64,000 nucleotides of DNA from Hydractinia symbiolongicarpus (taxonomy: Eukaryota; Cnidaria; Hydrozoa; Anthoathecata; Hydractiniidae): NCBI RefSeq assembly GCF_029227915.1, contig NC_079882.1:11160001-11224000 (forward strand). The letters are read 5' to 3'. Below, in pieces: positions 39,270 to 50,378 of this stretch (positions are counted from its first letter, which is position 1; every line of letters begins with the position of its first letter). Position numbers and translations under genes: made by a program. The notes under the pieces are model-generated. The model worked only from the letters and a program-made list of their open reading frames with translations. It had not been told where the DNA came from and ran no database searches.

Positions 39270-40090
39270 GTTTTCATCTAAAATTGTGTTCCATAATAAT
39301 GGCCCACGAAGATATTAAGTATCGAGTGGTCACTAAAAAGGTCTTTGGAATGTTAAAATTGTGTATTGAATATCTTGTGTTATACCTGCGTTTTATTTCT
39401 AGAAACTGATTTGTGAAGGCCTTGGGTGCAATGCCATATCTAATTTTATACATAAATAACAAAACATGATGTATGTTCAATTTCTAGATACTCAAGGCCC
39501 TTATTTTTCTCAATAACGGTTCTGCTGTGATGTATCTTGCCAAATATTATACAACATGCGTGCTTCTGTTCACTGTAAATTTTTATAAGTTTAGAATGAT
39601 TAGTGCTAGCCCAGAAAATGTTACAATATGTTAAGTAGCTGTGAATAAATGAAAAGTATAAATTTTTAAGACAATGAAAATTTAGTAATGGCTTCGCTTT
39701 GTATAATATTCCAATATTTTTTGAAATCTTATTCTCTACTGTTTGTATATGGATTTTCCAGGACGGGTTTTTGTCAATAAGAACACCTAAAAAGTTTAAA
39801 GAGCTTTCCTTTTTTACGCTAATTTCATTTATACATAGATCTGGAAGTTTTAATGGCAAGTCGTCTGATTTAGACTTTTTGCAGAATAGCGTATATTTTG
39901 TTTATTTACATTTAGGGACAGTTTGTTTGCTTTAAACCATTCATTAATACTACTCAGTTCTTTTATTTTACTGCATTGTAAAATTTCGTTGATGTACTCT
40001 TCATTTTTATCATCGGACAAAGAATCATCGACAAACAACCAATCTAGGTCGTTGTTGCTATCTGAAATACCTGAATACATTAAAACCACT
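39270..40090 (-). pseudogene. 5'-truncated non-LTR retrotransposon, reverse transcriptase C-terminal part
   Basis: Three minus-strand frames line up as one reverse transcriptase tail. 39850-40089 carries LFVDDSLS in place of the usual F-A-D-D-T box, then INEWFKANKLSLNVNK. 39446-39859 has SLNFLGVLIDKNPSWKIHIQ, the post-catalytic block typical of CR1/Jockey-type enzymes. 39274-39480 ends the element with HVLLFMYKIRYGIAPKAF. Frame changes between the pieces and the damaged catalytic box show it is inactive. The 5' truncation is typical of this class. Confidence 0.85.
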
Positions 40091-40140
40091 TTAAAAAAAA
40101 CACAATAGCTTTTTTACATAAATTTTCGTGTTTAAGAAAC

Positions 40141-40300
40141 CCTGTCGTCTTAATTCGTCTCAATTCGTCTCCGGATTTTACCGCAGCGTCTCGATTCGTC
40201 TCAATTCGTCTCAATTTGTCTTAAAATACTCTGTTCCACTTTTTTTATTCTGAGACGAATTGACAAAATATCGTCTCCTGATATTTATGAGACGACTTTT
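40141..40300. repeat. AATTCGTCTC short repeats with inverted copy
   Basis: About six direct copies of a motif AATTCGTCTC (with Ct/Tt variants) occur between 40150 and 40222. The reverse complement GAGACGAATT lies at 40252-40261, with TCGTCTC and GAGACGA pieces continuing to about 40297. The block follows the dead retrotransposon and may be the end of a DNA transposon with subterminal repeats. Confidence 0.65.
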
Positions 40301-42400
40301 AAATAGTCTTAATACACCTATCTCGAGACCATGAGTCATACTTTTTTTAAACTCGTAAAATATGAATACCATATTTGAATTCAGCATAATAGTTTGTTTA
40401 ATTTATGTGTAAAAGTTTAACTTGATACGCCAACAGAAAGTGCTATTTTGAGGAGATATATATCACAGTTAAAGTCTTCTTAATGCTCAAGTTACCATGT
40501 CCCGCCTCGTTTTCAAAAAGAGGTTGGACATGCCACAAATCTTTATAAAACTCAACAGAAAAAGTTGCGGCACATCAAAAGAATAAGTCTCGGGAAAGGT
40601 GTATTTCAATTAAGAACAAAACGAGACGATTTTTTTTAAACTTTTTTGAATTATAGCGTCTTGTTAATGGGACGAAATTTGTGGACGATGAGCTACGGTG
40701 CATTGATTGTTGAATATAAAATATATACTAAATATAAATGGTTTTCTAGCGTCCAAGCCATCCATGAAGCTAATACTTCATCGATTTTTTTTGTGAACGT
40801 CCCATCGATTGGTATACTCTTACACTTTGTTGAGACAAGAGCCACTTAAATACAACATTATCTACATCGGCGTAGTTGCTTTCTCTTACTTTTTTCGATC
40901 GTACGATGTTTTTTCTTGGTTTTTAATCCAAGTTGAAACAGTGTTATTTTGAACCCCTAATTTCATGCAACATCTTTATATCGAATGTCTTTTTTCCGAG
41001 TCCTTATAAGCCTAAAAATTATTAGCTAAGATTTTCACACCTAGCTAGCTAGCTTTCTTTTGGCGGCCATTTTGAAAGAACAAAAATACCAAAATAGAAC
41101 TTTCAAAATGGAACATTTTATAATCTTGTCTCTTTAATAATAGCCGTATTCCGTCTGGCTGTTTGTGCGCGAGAAAAATCTTGTACTACGGAAACACGAA
41201 ATGTGCGATATACAAAGGACGGGCGGCCCGTGGATTTTTCCACAGGCTACCTGCTAGTTCTATATTATAATATCCGTATACGTGTGTCCGTCCGTCACGA
41301 AAAATGGTAGATTAGCTGCGTAAGTAGCGAGACGCACGCAGTGCGGTATAAAAAGGACGGGTGAACCCGTGGATTTTTCCACGGGCTAACGACTAGTTTT
41401 GCAAACATTCGAAGGAAAGTTCGAGATAACAAGTGGAACACGTTTGCTTAAAAGGTTATGACACACACTCCACAATCCCGATGTAAATAACTCCATGTAA
41501 ATGCAATTAAAATTCATAAAGTCTCATTTTGGGTCCATGTAAAGGCTACTATAATGTCTGAACCTGAAACCTGAAACAAAACTTTTATTCCCTCGTCAGG
41601 TATCAACCGCACAATCACCCATCCTGACAGTTAATTTTGCCAAGTTTTTTGTTTTCTTGTCGTTATATTTTCGATATTTTTATGTACATCACTGTGTAAA
41701 TAAATGGTTAAGTTTTATGCTTTAAAACTTGATATAGACATAGCTGTAATAGTAAACCGCTAGTATAAGATGCCAGCTCGTTATTTGCAAAACGTGAATG
41801 TTCTGGAAATAATTGTCAATCATTATTGCTGGATGATTACAAATTTCGAGTCAACACAAATTTTTCTTTCACTTGCTTGTGTAATATCATTTTCTTATAT
41901 TTTATATTTATGTTTTATTTTTTTATTAATTTTAGTTTTGTATCAGTTTTAGTTTTAAAGAAATCAGGGAGGGTGGCCCATGCAACTACCAATCAACTCA
42001 ACATAAATTTCATTTACTCCGTCCTTGCTGTCTCAAGTTTCATTTTTTTTTCTGTTATCAGATTTGTTACATGATTATTGTGTGTTTTTATAAAAATCAA
42101 CGAAAGAATTATCGCCATAACAGTCGTTGAATGTTCACACAATTTTGCCTATTTTTTGAATATGTGGGTTCCAAGAAAGCGCAGCCATAGTTAAACGTCC
42201 ACGAATCAAAAATCTCATCGTTCACTGCTTGACTAAGATCATTAAAATGGGACGTTTTTATTCAGGAGGTCAGCATACGGCACTAGATCCTTTAGTTTAT
42301 CCCCATTTTGACCTTAAGACAGTCTTGCAGTGGCGAACTAAATTTTCAAACTTTTTGCTTAATTTTAGTTTCTTGCGTATTGTTCAACTGTTTGCGTTGT
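40301..42400. other. Intergenic DNA, no gene recognised
   Basis: AT-rich spacer apart from the hairpin repeat at 41220-41395. A CTAG-rich patch (CTAGCTAGCTAGCT) lies near 41042-41054. The frames at 41770-42074 are hydrophobic Phe/Leu/Ile runs on AT-rich DNA with no partner exon. Nothing else is supported. Confidence 0.5.
41220..41395. repeat. Dispersed hairpin element, two CCCGTGGATTTTTCCACGGG copies
   Basis: Two near-identical palindromic hairpins (41227-41246 and 41366-41385), each preceded by AAAGGACGGG or close variants and followed by GCTA...CTAGTT, flank a unit that reads TATATTATAATATCCGTATA then CGTGTGTCCGTCCGTCACGA. The same inner unit appears inverted at 47747-47791 and a diverged hairpin at 36733. 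I read this as a non-coding transposable element family. Confidence 0.75.
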
Positions 42401-42406
42401 TTTATT
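42401..42406 (-). terminator. Candidate poly(A) signal for the acidic membrane-protein gene
   Basis: AATAAA on the minus strand, about 180 bp after the stop codon of the gene at 42587-45665. This is the position expected for a 3' processing signal; it was not tested further. Confidence 0.4.
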
Positions 42407-42586
42407 GTCTCGGGTAACGTGATAAGCAGGTTAAGAACTTGAACTGGCGCAAGTTAAATAACATTCCAAATATGGATTTTTGGTTAAGCTTTTCTTCAAA
42501 AACAAACATGCATAAATGTAATATCTTGAATACTCCAATTTAAAACACATATGTGAATGGTGCAAAAAACTTTTTATATATATATA

Positions 42587-45500
42587 TTAACGTCTATTTT
42601 TTGAAATGTTGTTTCTCTTTTTGCTTGACAGATCCCCCGCAATGGTATTAATGTCTTGTTCAAGTTTGGAAAGTTCAACAAAATCTTTTGTCAGTTCTGA
42701 ATCCTCTTGGGAGCTGTCATTTTCTATTGGTAGACCCGGATTCAATTCACGTTTGTCACCTACAATATTTTTGGTTTCACTTCGTTTTGGTTTGTGATTC
42801 ACAATTATGGCCTTCTTTTCTCCTTCTGTGGAATCGGTAGGTGCTAGATCGTCACTGTCATCTAAAACATACGAAGTGATCAATTTCAAATACGAAGTGA
42901 TCAATTTCAAATACGAAGTGATCAATTTCATATACAAAGTGATCAATTTCAAATACGAAGTGATCAATTTCAAATACGAAGTGATCAATTTCAAATACGA
43001 AGTGATCAATTTCAAATATGAAGTGATCAATTTCAAATACGAAGTGATCAATTTCAAATACGAAGTGATCAATTTCAAATGCAAAAATAAAGTGCTTGGA
43101 CATCAGCAATATGCTGATGTGCTTAATATTGAGTATGTCTCTTTAAACAATGCATTTTCAATTTATTGATTCAATTTGGTCGCTAAATTTTCAGATCACG
43201 TTTCGCGCCTTTTTAATAAGCACGGTGGATATAAACATATCGAGTCTTAAATTGCATTAAATAATAAGCATAGCATATCCCAAGGCCGAAATACATTTAT
43301 AATACCTCAGTAAACACCTCAGCAAACACCTCAGTAAGTATGAACGAACGAACTTAAAGGATATAAAGATTCGGTTTAAGTGATAAAAAAACTTTTTAAC
43401 CGTACACGTTGTTCATACTAATTTTATCACATTCCCTCAAGTCAGGTTATCTGTCTGTTCCAGGTAACGTTTAAAACAAAATTGTTAAAAGTCTTAGTTT
43501 TAAAATAAGCCCGTCATAAGAATATTTTGAGATTTAAATTCTGAAAGTGATAAGCAAGATTGAAGCTTATGCCAATTAACCTGTTGCTTATAAAAAAGTG
43601 CAACTTATTGAATTCTTATAAATCATTCTTACCGCTATCTTCAGGGTCAGCATTCAAATCATTATATGAAAGATTAGGAGGCTCTGGAGCTTGATTCGTG
43701 TTGTCATTATTATCACTGCCAGCAATATTCCCTTCATCATTATTTTGAGAGCTAACATCAGCCGCTGACCCATCAGTGACGTCGGGAGTGTCTGTGGGCG
43801 CATTTTCGTCTTCTGAAGCGTCCTGCTCTGCACCATCTGTTGCATCTGTTGGTGTTATGTCATCTAAACCATGATCAAACGAACTAAGGGTACACGTTTT
43901 TGTAATCAGACTTTAGGTTTTGATAAGAGTAGAAACTTTTTGCCCTCAAATTTCTTAGCTGGTTGCTTAGTACCTACTTTTTTACATTGTACACTCAAAG
44001 AAATTCTCTAAAGCACACTATTTAAAAATTGATATATGTTACTTCTGACACTATCATCAAAGTTCAACTAGAAAGATTGCTAAGAAGGAGGGGGGGGGGT
44101 CAATGCAAGACCTAAAGGTTGCTATACTTCTGGATAAATGCTTATAAAAAGGTATAATTTTCCATGTCTTATCTGGCGACATTTTACATCACGATAAATC
44201 AAAAGAAAGATATTTACAACAACGCTGTGTTCATCACAGGTTTAAAATTTTGGTTTATCGACTTTTTCCTCGATTGACCTTTCTGTAACAGCACTGTCCC
44301 CTAACTAACCCGCTTTATGAAGGTTTAGTGTCTCTGCAAGGTATAAATCTTGAAAAGTAGTACCTCTTGATTATTGGAAAATCCGTTGGTGCAACGGATC
44401 GGTTTTTAAGAAGTATAATATTTTAATCAATATTTACTAAACGATCTGCGTTTTTCACTCTTTAGTTTCGTCGCTATAATTTTTCATATCTCTTTTAGAT
44501 AGCAAAGTTTTCAAATTCTAAGTTTTCTAGCTTGTTTTACCCTCTTTACTGAAACCTCGACTTCTTTTACTTCACAAAAATTATAATGGAAGTTTAATGA
44601 TAACTATTATTTGTTTCTGAAGATTCCCTAATTTGAGATGCGCTATGCTAAAGATTTTCTTACCATCATCTTCCTCATCTCCATCAGAATCATCATCATT
44701 ATTGTCATTGTTGTTAAAGGCGTAATTATTCACATCAAAATCAGCATTATTCATTGCAACCTCGTTCTTCACCGCTACTTGTTTTCTCAGCTGTTGTGTT
44801 GGTATAATTTGCTTGCTAGATGCTTTAATTGGATCAGATATTTTACCGACCAGAGGACCCTGATCATCAGCACTAGGATGGGGATTAGTGTATGGTAATT
44901 CCCGCTTGTTCGCTTCCACGTGCGAAAGTGTTTCACTTTTAGAAAGGTGTCTGTTTAGGGTGTTCTATAACGGAATAACACATTTTCAACATCAGCTCCT
45001 TTTTCAAACGGCTACATCAACCCAATGTATAAAGATTTAATTAAATGGCTAAAAAGACAAAATTTTATAAATTAACATATATCCAACAATCTGGATAAGA
45101 TATAGATTTAAAGTTTACACAGAGAGCTGTTTCGCATTTAGTAGTTGGCTTTCCACGTAATTGTTGTAAGACTGTTGGGAAACATGGCTGTCGCAGAAAC
45201 GAGAACATATATTTTCAATAAAATTGTAGCTTTGACTAATTAACTAAGTTAATTTAGGTAAGATTAAGCAGAAAAAAATTGATAAAAAACACCAATGAAG
45301 ACTGATGAAAGGATTGGGCGTAGAAGTATACCTTTTTCAGTTTAAAAGATCGTCTTTTTCTCACAACAGACGTTGCTGAAGTCGGTTTGATCAAGAACTT
45401 TTTTTGTCCTTTCTTCTGTTTGTCCTTTACATAGATTTCCGCTGTAGCAGTAACTGTCACATCTCTTGCATACAAATCTTTTGCCAATGTGTTTTTGTTG

Positions 45501-45665
45501 ATGGGGCCTGTCGTGGAACAAGAAAGTTATTTCACCTGCTATCAACAACTCACTTGCCTGGAAAGGCATTTTTAACTTTAACAGTAATCCAAGAATAATA
45601 GTAATACCTGCTGAGATAGATAAGAAAGAAGCTAAAGCTATATATACAAGTGTTAAAATATACAT
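42587..45665 (-). CDS. Single-pass membrane protein with acidic Asp/Asn-rich tail, five exons, family unknown
   Basis: Exons (high to low): 45554-45665, 45332-45507, 44664-44964, 43633-43863, 42587-42861. Phases agree (1, 0, 1, 1) and give 364 residues. Residues 4-32 are strongly hydrophobic (LVYIALASFLSISAGITIIL), a signal anchor or uncleaved signal followed by KLK. Residues 60-96 are Lys/Arg-rich (DKQKKGQKKF, VRKRRSFKLKK). Residues 170-290 are very acidic (NNNDNNDDDSDGDEEDD, then Asp/Thr/Pro/Asn-rich). The end is charged and basic (SSKKRNNISKNRR). The ATG is preceded by an in-frame TAA. The first intron would be only 46 bp (GTGAGT...GACAG), and reading through it gives a stop after 107 codons. 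The layout recalls junctin or triadin-like TM-plus-charged-tail proteins, but I see no motif that supports a name. Confidence 0.7.
42870..43080 (-). repeat. 10 x 21-bp tandem array ending at a splice acceptor
   Basis: Ten copies of a 21-bp unit (plus strand TACGAAGTGATCAATTTCAAA, written as 21 = seven codons) with three or four point variants fill the last intron of the gene above. The array ends 9 bp before exon 5. Read on the minus strand, the unit has no AG dinucleotide, so the array is an uninterrupted AG-free zone. The minus and plus frames through it (KLITSYL, or YEVINFK) are open because the unit length is a multiple of three; these are not separate genes. Confidence 0.95.
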
Positions 45666-46400
45666 GGTGAAACCAAATGCACCAGTTTACTGTGCTTCAG
45701 CCATATTGCCTCTATCTAAAATACAGAATATAATTCCATTACTGGCTACAATGTTGTGGCTTTCGATAGGTGAAAGAATAGCTGGAAAGGAATTCAGATA
45801 TTTGCCTTTACTGTTTGAATTTCGAACGTTTTTGCAATATACAAAACAGAAGTGAATTACAATTTCCGGTATACTTGGGCATACCTTTGCAACGTCTTCG
45901 CGTGAATTTGATATCTTCATGTAGCCAACTTTCTGTATGTTTGTATAAAGTTATTAGAAAGCTACTCAAGCGTTACGTTTGTTACCTCCACAACCAGGCG
46001 CAAATGTTCTGATATAAAAATGAATAAACTTTTCATTCCAATCTCACCAAAAGCTTTAATCTTGATGCGTTTTTTGTAAACAAAAAATGAGACATTAGCA
46101 CCAGTGCATATTAGGTGAACCACCTTGAAGAGTCTGGATACGAGAGAGAGAGGGAGTGCTTTCAAAATATAGTATACTTTTATGATATTTTTGTGCGCCA
46201 AAATGGCTACCCAAATCACATCTAATATTCTCGCAGAGCCTTTACGCGAACAATGGGTTGAGCATTTCTTTCCTCGTAAGTTTGGTGTGCGCGTGCCTTT
46301 TAAGAAGTCGATGATAAAAACAGCCCGTCCTGAGAAGAAGTTAAAAATTTACATTAATATTTTTTATACAATTTGAATGTGCTGATTTCCTATTGAAAAT
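45666..46400. other. 5' flank of the acidic membrane-protein gene, no gene recognised
   Basis: Likely promoter and 5' UTR of the minus-strand gene ending at 45665. The overlapping frames at 45664-46012 (+) and 45687-46219 (-) shadow each other and lack motifs. A short GA-repeat (GAGAGAGAGAGGGAG) is at about 46143-46156. Confidence 0.45.
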
Positions 46401-46424
46401 TTTTAAATTATAACCGTGTAAACG

Positions 46425-46920
46425 GTCAACGTAAAGCGCACCTGTTAAATTCCCTTTGTCCATCTCCTTCCTGATTTCCTCTGTCAGATAGAGTGTGGCT
46501 AATTCGGTAGATCGTTTCTTCCTGTATCCGTATTGGTTGGGTGTTAAAATTTCATTTTCTTCAAGATAGCTCACAAGTTGAACATAAACAGCTCTCTCCA
46601 TTATTTTAGATATGACTGGTATCTATCGGTCGATAGTTTGACATTTCATCCATTTTCCCACCCTTGTGGAGTGGGATGACTTTCGCCAACTTCCATTCAG
46701 TTGGTATGGTGGCTGTTTTTAGCGACAAGTTGATGATGAACGATAAGGGACTTGATAACGCTGTGGCTCCGTCTTTGTCTTTCAAAAGTCCTGATGGTAT
46801 TTGGTCATAACCTGTAGCTTTCTTGCGCTGCAACTTCTTCAGCTGACTTTCAACAAATACATTTGAAACGTAAGTGAACGCAAAAACAGAATTCGTATTT
46901 TCATTCACTTGACGATGTCG
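46425..46920 (-). pseudogene. Non-LTR retrotransposon reverse transcriptase fragment
   Basis: The minus frames 46606-46908 and 46341-46601 are consecutive. The first has LKKLQRKKATGYDQIPSGLL, then WKLAKVIPLHKGG and SNYRPI, the fingers region of CR1/Jockey-type reverse transcriptases. The second resumes ISKIMERAVYVQLVSYLEEN and NQYGYRKKRSTELATLYL, then degrades at GALYVD where the first catalytic Asp box should continue (GAL-x-x-D-x-x-K-A-F-D). A frameshift at about 46605 and loss of the rest make it inactive. It is a different fragment from the one at 39.3-40.1 kb. Confidence 0.87.
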
Positions 46921-49380
46921 TTTTCCTGTTCAGTTAAGAAGGATTATCATAACAGTAATAAAAGGTAACAGGCTCTGTAACATATTTCCATAAATAACTG
47001 CATTTATTTAGCATAAGAATTAAGCATTGTGTTGCAGCCAAACAGCGTATTTCGCTACTTTTACTTTTTATCAAGAGCTAACTAGATAACACAACTTTGG
47101 CTAGGATAAAAAACTGTTGTACCAAACGGAGTAGTAATAACTAAGGGTAGCTAGCTAGACCCTTAAAAATCTTCGTTCCTAGCCAAAAATCCTTAAAATG
47201 GTGCGTTTAAGATTTCTTCATCTCATGGCTAAACAATATATTTATTCTAACATGTAAGAACATACAGAAAACAAATATTACAAATTAAAAAGCTGTTAGA
47301 AGATAAAAAGTTTAAATAGAGTTAGAAAACTATCACTGACCACGATCACTTTCAAAACTAGAATGGCCATCGTCATCATGTTGGCATCTGCAAGCCACGA
47401 AAATCTTGGATTGGTGTTTCAAAGAATTGGGCGTTTTGATTGGTATACTACGTGCGAGCGATCAAAACAAAGCAAGTAAAATTGCCAGTAAAACTGTCCT
47501 ATTTGTTTTCTGTGTTTCCTGAACGAAATTGGTGATTGAGATCACGGGGGTAATTCTTACTTAAAATGGCGTATATAAATAATGCGTTCATTTTAATCAC
47601 CTAATTTATTTATTTAATAAACGTTGGTAAATTAAAATAAAGAAATAAAGTAACTTCTTGATTATATTTTAATCAATAATAAGATTTTCGATTAAACAAC
47701 CCCCTGGTTTTTAAAAATCGCGGAAAATCAAAAAAATATTGGTAGCCATTTTGCGTGACGGACAGACGTATACAGGTATTATAATATAGATGAAAAGTGT
47801 TAACAGAATGGTATAAATACATTTGTAGCAAAGCAATACAATAGTTAAAACCTCAAAATGAAGATACAGATTGTTATGTATGAAGATGACGATTGGAATA
47901 TAATAACTTGTGAACAATTTCATTTTCAATGAATGATTACTTAATAATTTACCAATAAAATTCTTTAAAATTTACTCTCGTTGAAAATTTTTCGAAAATG
48001 CTGATGGTGCATGGTTTGATAACAGTTGATCTGAAAAAAAGTACATTTAAAAATAAGAAACAAGAATACAATTTTACCAGGAACTTTAAATTTGAAGTGA
48101 GAATTTATTAAAGATACATATCAATGCCATGTGATGCACAAGGTATATTATATATAAATATATGCATATAAATTTAGTCAAGCTGGCTTTCGATATCATT
48201 GTTAACAAGTAACATTTTAAGCAAGCGATACATGATTTTCAAACCTGAGGACAATACAGGATTTATTTTGTCGAAATCGATTTATTGAATTGAACAAATT
48301 TGATTGTTTATTATCCTTTTTTGATTTTGAGGAAATTTATTGGTCATTGTTTTGTTTGACAAATTCAAGTTGAACATATCTAACTTTTGAAATTTCAAAT
48401 TGAATTCAACAAGTTGAAACAAAAAAGGGTAAATGCAAACACACAATTAATAAATTTGTCAAATTTAATAAATTGATGGTCTTTTCATGAGATTTTTAAA
48501 ATCAAGTCTTTTCTAAGAAATCTTAGAACAATATATTGTGATACTTTAGGTGAGGTCAAGAAAGTTTTCCAAGCAAATTAGGTTCCATTTTTTTCAACAA
48601 AATATCTGGCTATTAGGCACTCAAGGAGATCTGATAATTATCCAGTAACAGAATGGTTAGCCAATGCAGAATAATTATATACATGGTGCAGTATAATAAG
48701 CCGCTTATACAGCCAATTATACGATATAAATTTTTTAGACTTAAATTTCCATACATTTCTTCGTTATCGATCTCCCCATAGCCATCTATAGCCATATAGA
48801 TCCACATAAAGTTGTACTTCAATTAAAACCAAAAATAGGAACAAAAAACGCTTGTGTCAAGAAGATAATAGTGTTACTGTAGCAATATGCCAAGACACTA
48901 TTCTGATTTCAAGAACAAACATGAAGAACACAAAGAATCCTGTAACAACAATTATACTGTGGGTAGCGTATAGTTATACTGCAACGGCTAACTATCATGT
49001 TATTGGCTAATTATCAGTTCATCTTGACTGTTCGGTGCAAGCAGCTTTTTGAATGAAATTATTGGTTGTCCTCTGAAACTGCACAAAAGAATCTCGATTA
49101 ACATTTTTTATCGCATTCAAATCTTTAAAGACAACAAGGACACCGAAACAAAAAACGTTTTGCTCGATGAGTGTTTTTTTTTGTCTTTGTGGTACCAAAC
49201 ACATAGGTTGTGTTTTATCAGGGCCGGGTTGGAAGATCGAGCAGAAGCCCCCCGCGAAGTAGAGAGCAGAAAAAAAATTTCTGCCATACACAACTCATAC
49301 ACTATACACCCGCGATCCGCTAAATGTGCACCCCTTCGGCGCGGCGCAATAAAAAATCACCAAATTAACAGTATTTTTAT
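46921..49380. other. Intergenic DNA, no gene recognised
   Basis: AT-rich spacer. It holds an inverted copy of the 41.2 kb dispersed element at 47747-47791 and runs of TTGAA/AATTCAA-type sequence at 48270-48420. The frames at 48613-48822 and 49019-49393 overlap on both strands and have no recognised domain. Confidence 0.5.
47747..47791 (-). repeat. Inverted copy of the dispersed element seen at 41.26-41.31 kb
   Basis: GTGACGGACAGACGTATACA followed by GGTATTATAATATAGA is the reverse complement, with a few differences, of the sequence at 41257-41307. Finding the same unit in opposite orientation 6 kb away supports a mobile, non-coding family. Confidence 0.7.
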
Positions 49381-49385
49381 TAACG

Positions 49386-49480
49386 AGTCATGAAATTAAC
49401 GGTCTTTAAATTAACACTGAATTTAATTTACGGTCATTAAATTAACGCGAATTTTTTAAAAAAGCGTTAATTTCATGACT
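49386..49480. repeat. Small inverted-repeat element with 16-bp perfect arms
   Basis: AGTCATGAAATTAACG at 49386-49401 is exactly complementary to 49465-49480. The 63-bp interior repeats AAATTAAC in both orientations. It has the size and structure of a short foldback or MITE remnant. Confidence 0.75.
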
Positions 49481-49679
49481 TGTTCATTTCGTGGAATAAG
49501 GTAAAAATGCTGATACAAATGTGTGACACCGTGTACCTGTACTAAACTGTTTCTCGTGTTTCTTTTTAAAGGAGAGGCGAACAAAAAACTATTTTGTGGC
49601 AGCCAGAAAATAAATTTTAAGCGAGAGAAAAAAATTATAGCTTTCTAAAGCCTAAAATCTACTAAGCTATATTTCATGA

Positions 49680-49875
49680 CTAAAGCATCTCTATTTCTTC
49701 CTAACAACATTTTCACAAAATCTTCATGGCTGTACGGGATGAGAATACGGACGTTTTGGATGTACTTACCTTCTGAACTTAAGAAATATCTATCATGACC
49801 AACAACAATATTTTTTTTATGTTTTGAGACCCTTTTCCATAAAATACTACGAGCTTTGAACGATGGAGTTTGTTA
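49680..49875 (-). CDS. Unassigned open frame with a strong internal donor
   Basis: The minus frame reads SFKARSILWKRVSKHKKNIV, then VGHDRYFLSSEG, where a strong donor (G/GTAAGTAC) occurs, and remains open afterwards (IPYSHEDFVKMLLGRNRDAL). There is no ATG at its head. It lies downstream of the Penelope-type fragment on the same strand and could be part of that element or a lone exon. Not recognised. Confidence 0.25.
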
Positions 49876-49984
49876 TGATGAGATGGTGCCAAATTTGAAT
49901 AAATATAACACCGAAAACATTGAACAACAAATCGAACGCGCTTCATCTTTATTCATGAATCGTTTACTTTCTTTATCTTTCGTC

Positions 49985-50165
49985 ACAAAGTAAATATTTT
50001 GGGACTATTTTATTCTTCAACTCAACCATGAAGATGTTTGCTAGGACTGGTCCTAGAGGCGAGCCCATTGCTACACCATCAACCTGAATATGCAGTTGGT
50101 TGTTAAAATAATGGTAGTAACAACACGAAATATCCGTTAAAATAAAATAAAAAAGATGTCATCAT
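49985..50165 (-). pseudogene. Penelope-type reverse transcriptase fragment
   Basis: The minus frame reads YFNNQLHIQVDGVAMGSPLG, then PVLANIFMVELKNKIV, stopping at a TAA. The V-D-G-V-A-M-G-S-P-L-G-P-x-x-A-N-I-F-M block is the conserved reverse-transcriptase motif that precedes the catalytic Y-x-D-D in Penelope-like elements. Only about 60 codons survive; the Y-x-D-D part and the GIY-YIG endonuclease are not seen. It sits immediately upstream of, and antisense to, the fucosyltransferase gene. Confidence 0.85.
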
Positions 50166-50378
50166 CAATCCAACTTCTCGCACTTATTTTTATTGTGAAC
50201 CCTACGAATATTTTCAATATAAAACATTCTTACTCTTTTTTAAGCACGTTTTTTCGTCTATTCCCTTTTCTAAAAGTATAAATAAGTGAATGACAGCGAC
50301 AATAAATAACATTGCTATATTATATGCCAGCATAACGTATATGGTATTTATATTACAGGTTTTCAAAACGACATTTAA

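Noticed and set aside
42807-43169. 120-codon plus frame with repeated YEVINFK
   Set aside because: It runs through the 21-bp repeat, whose length is a multiple of three and which has no stops in several frames; it is antisense to a supported gene.
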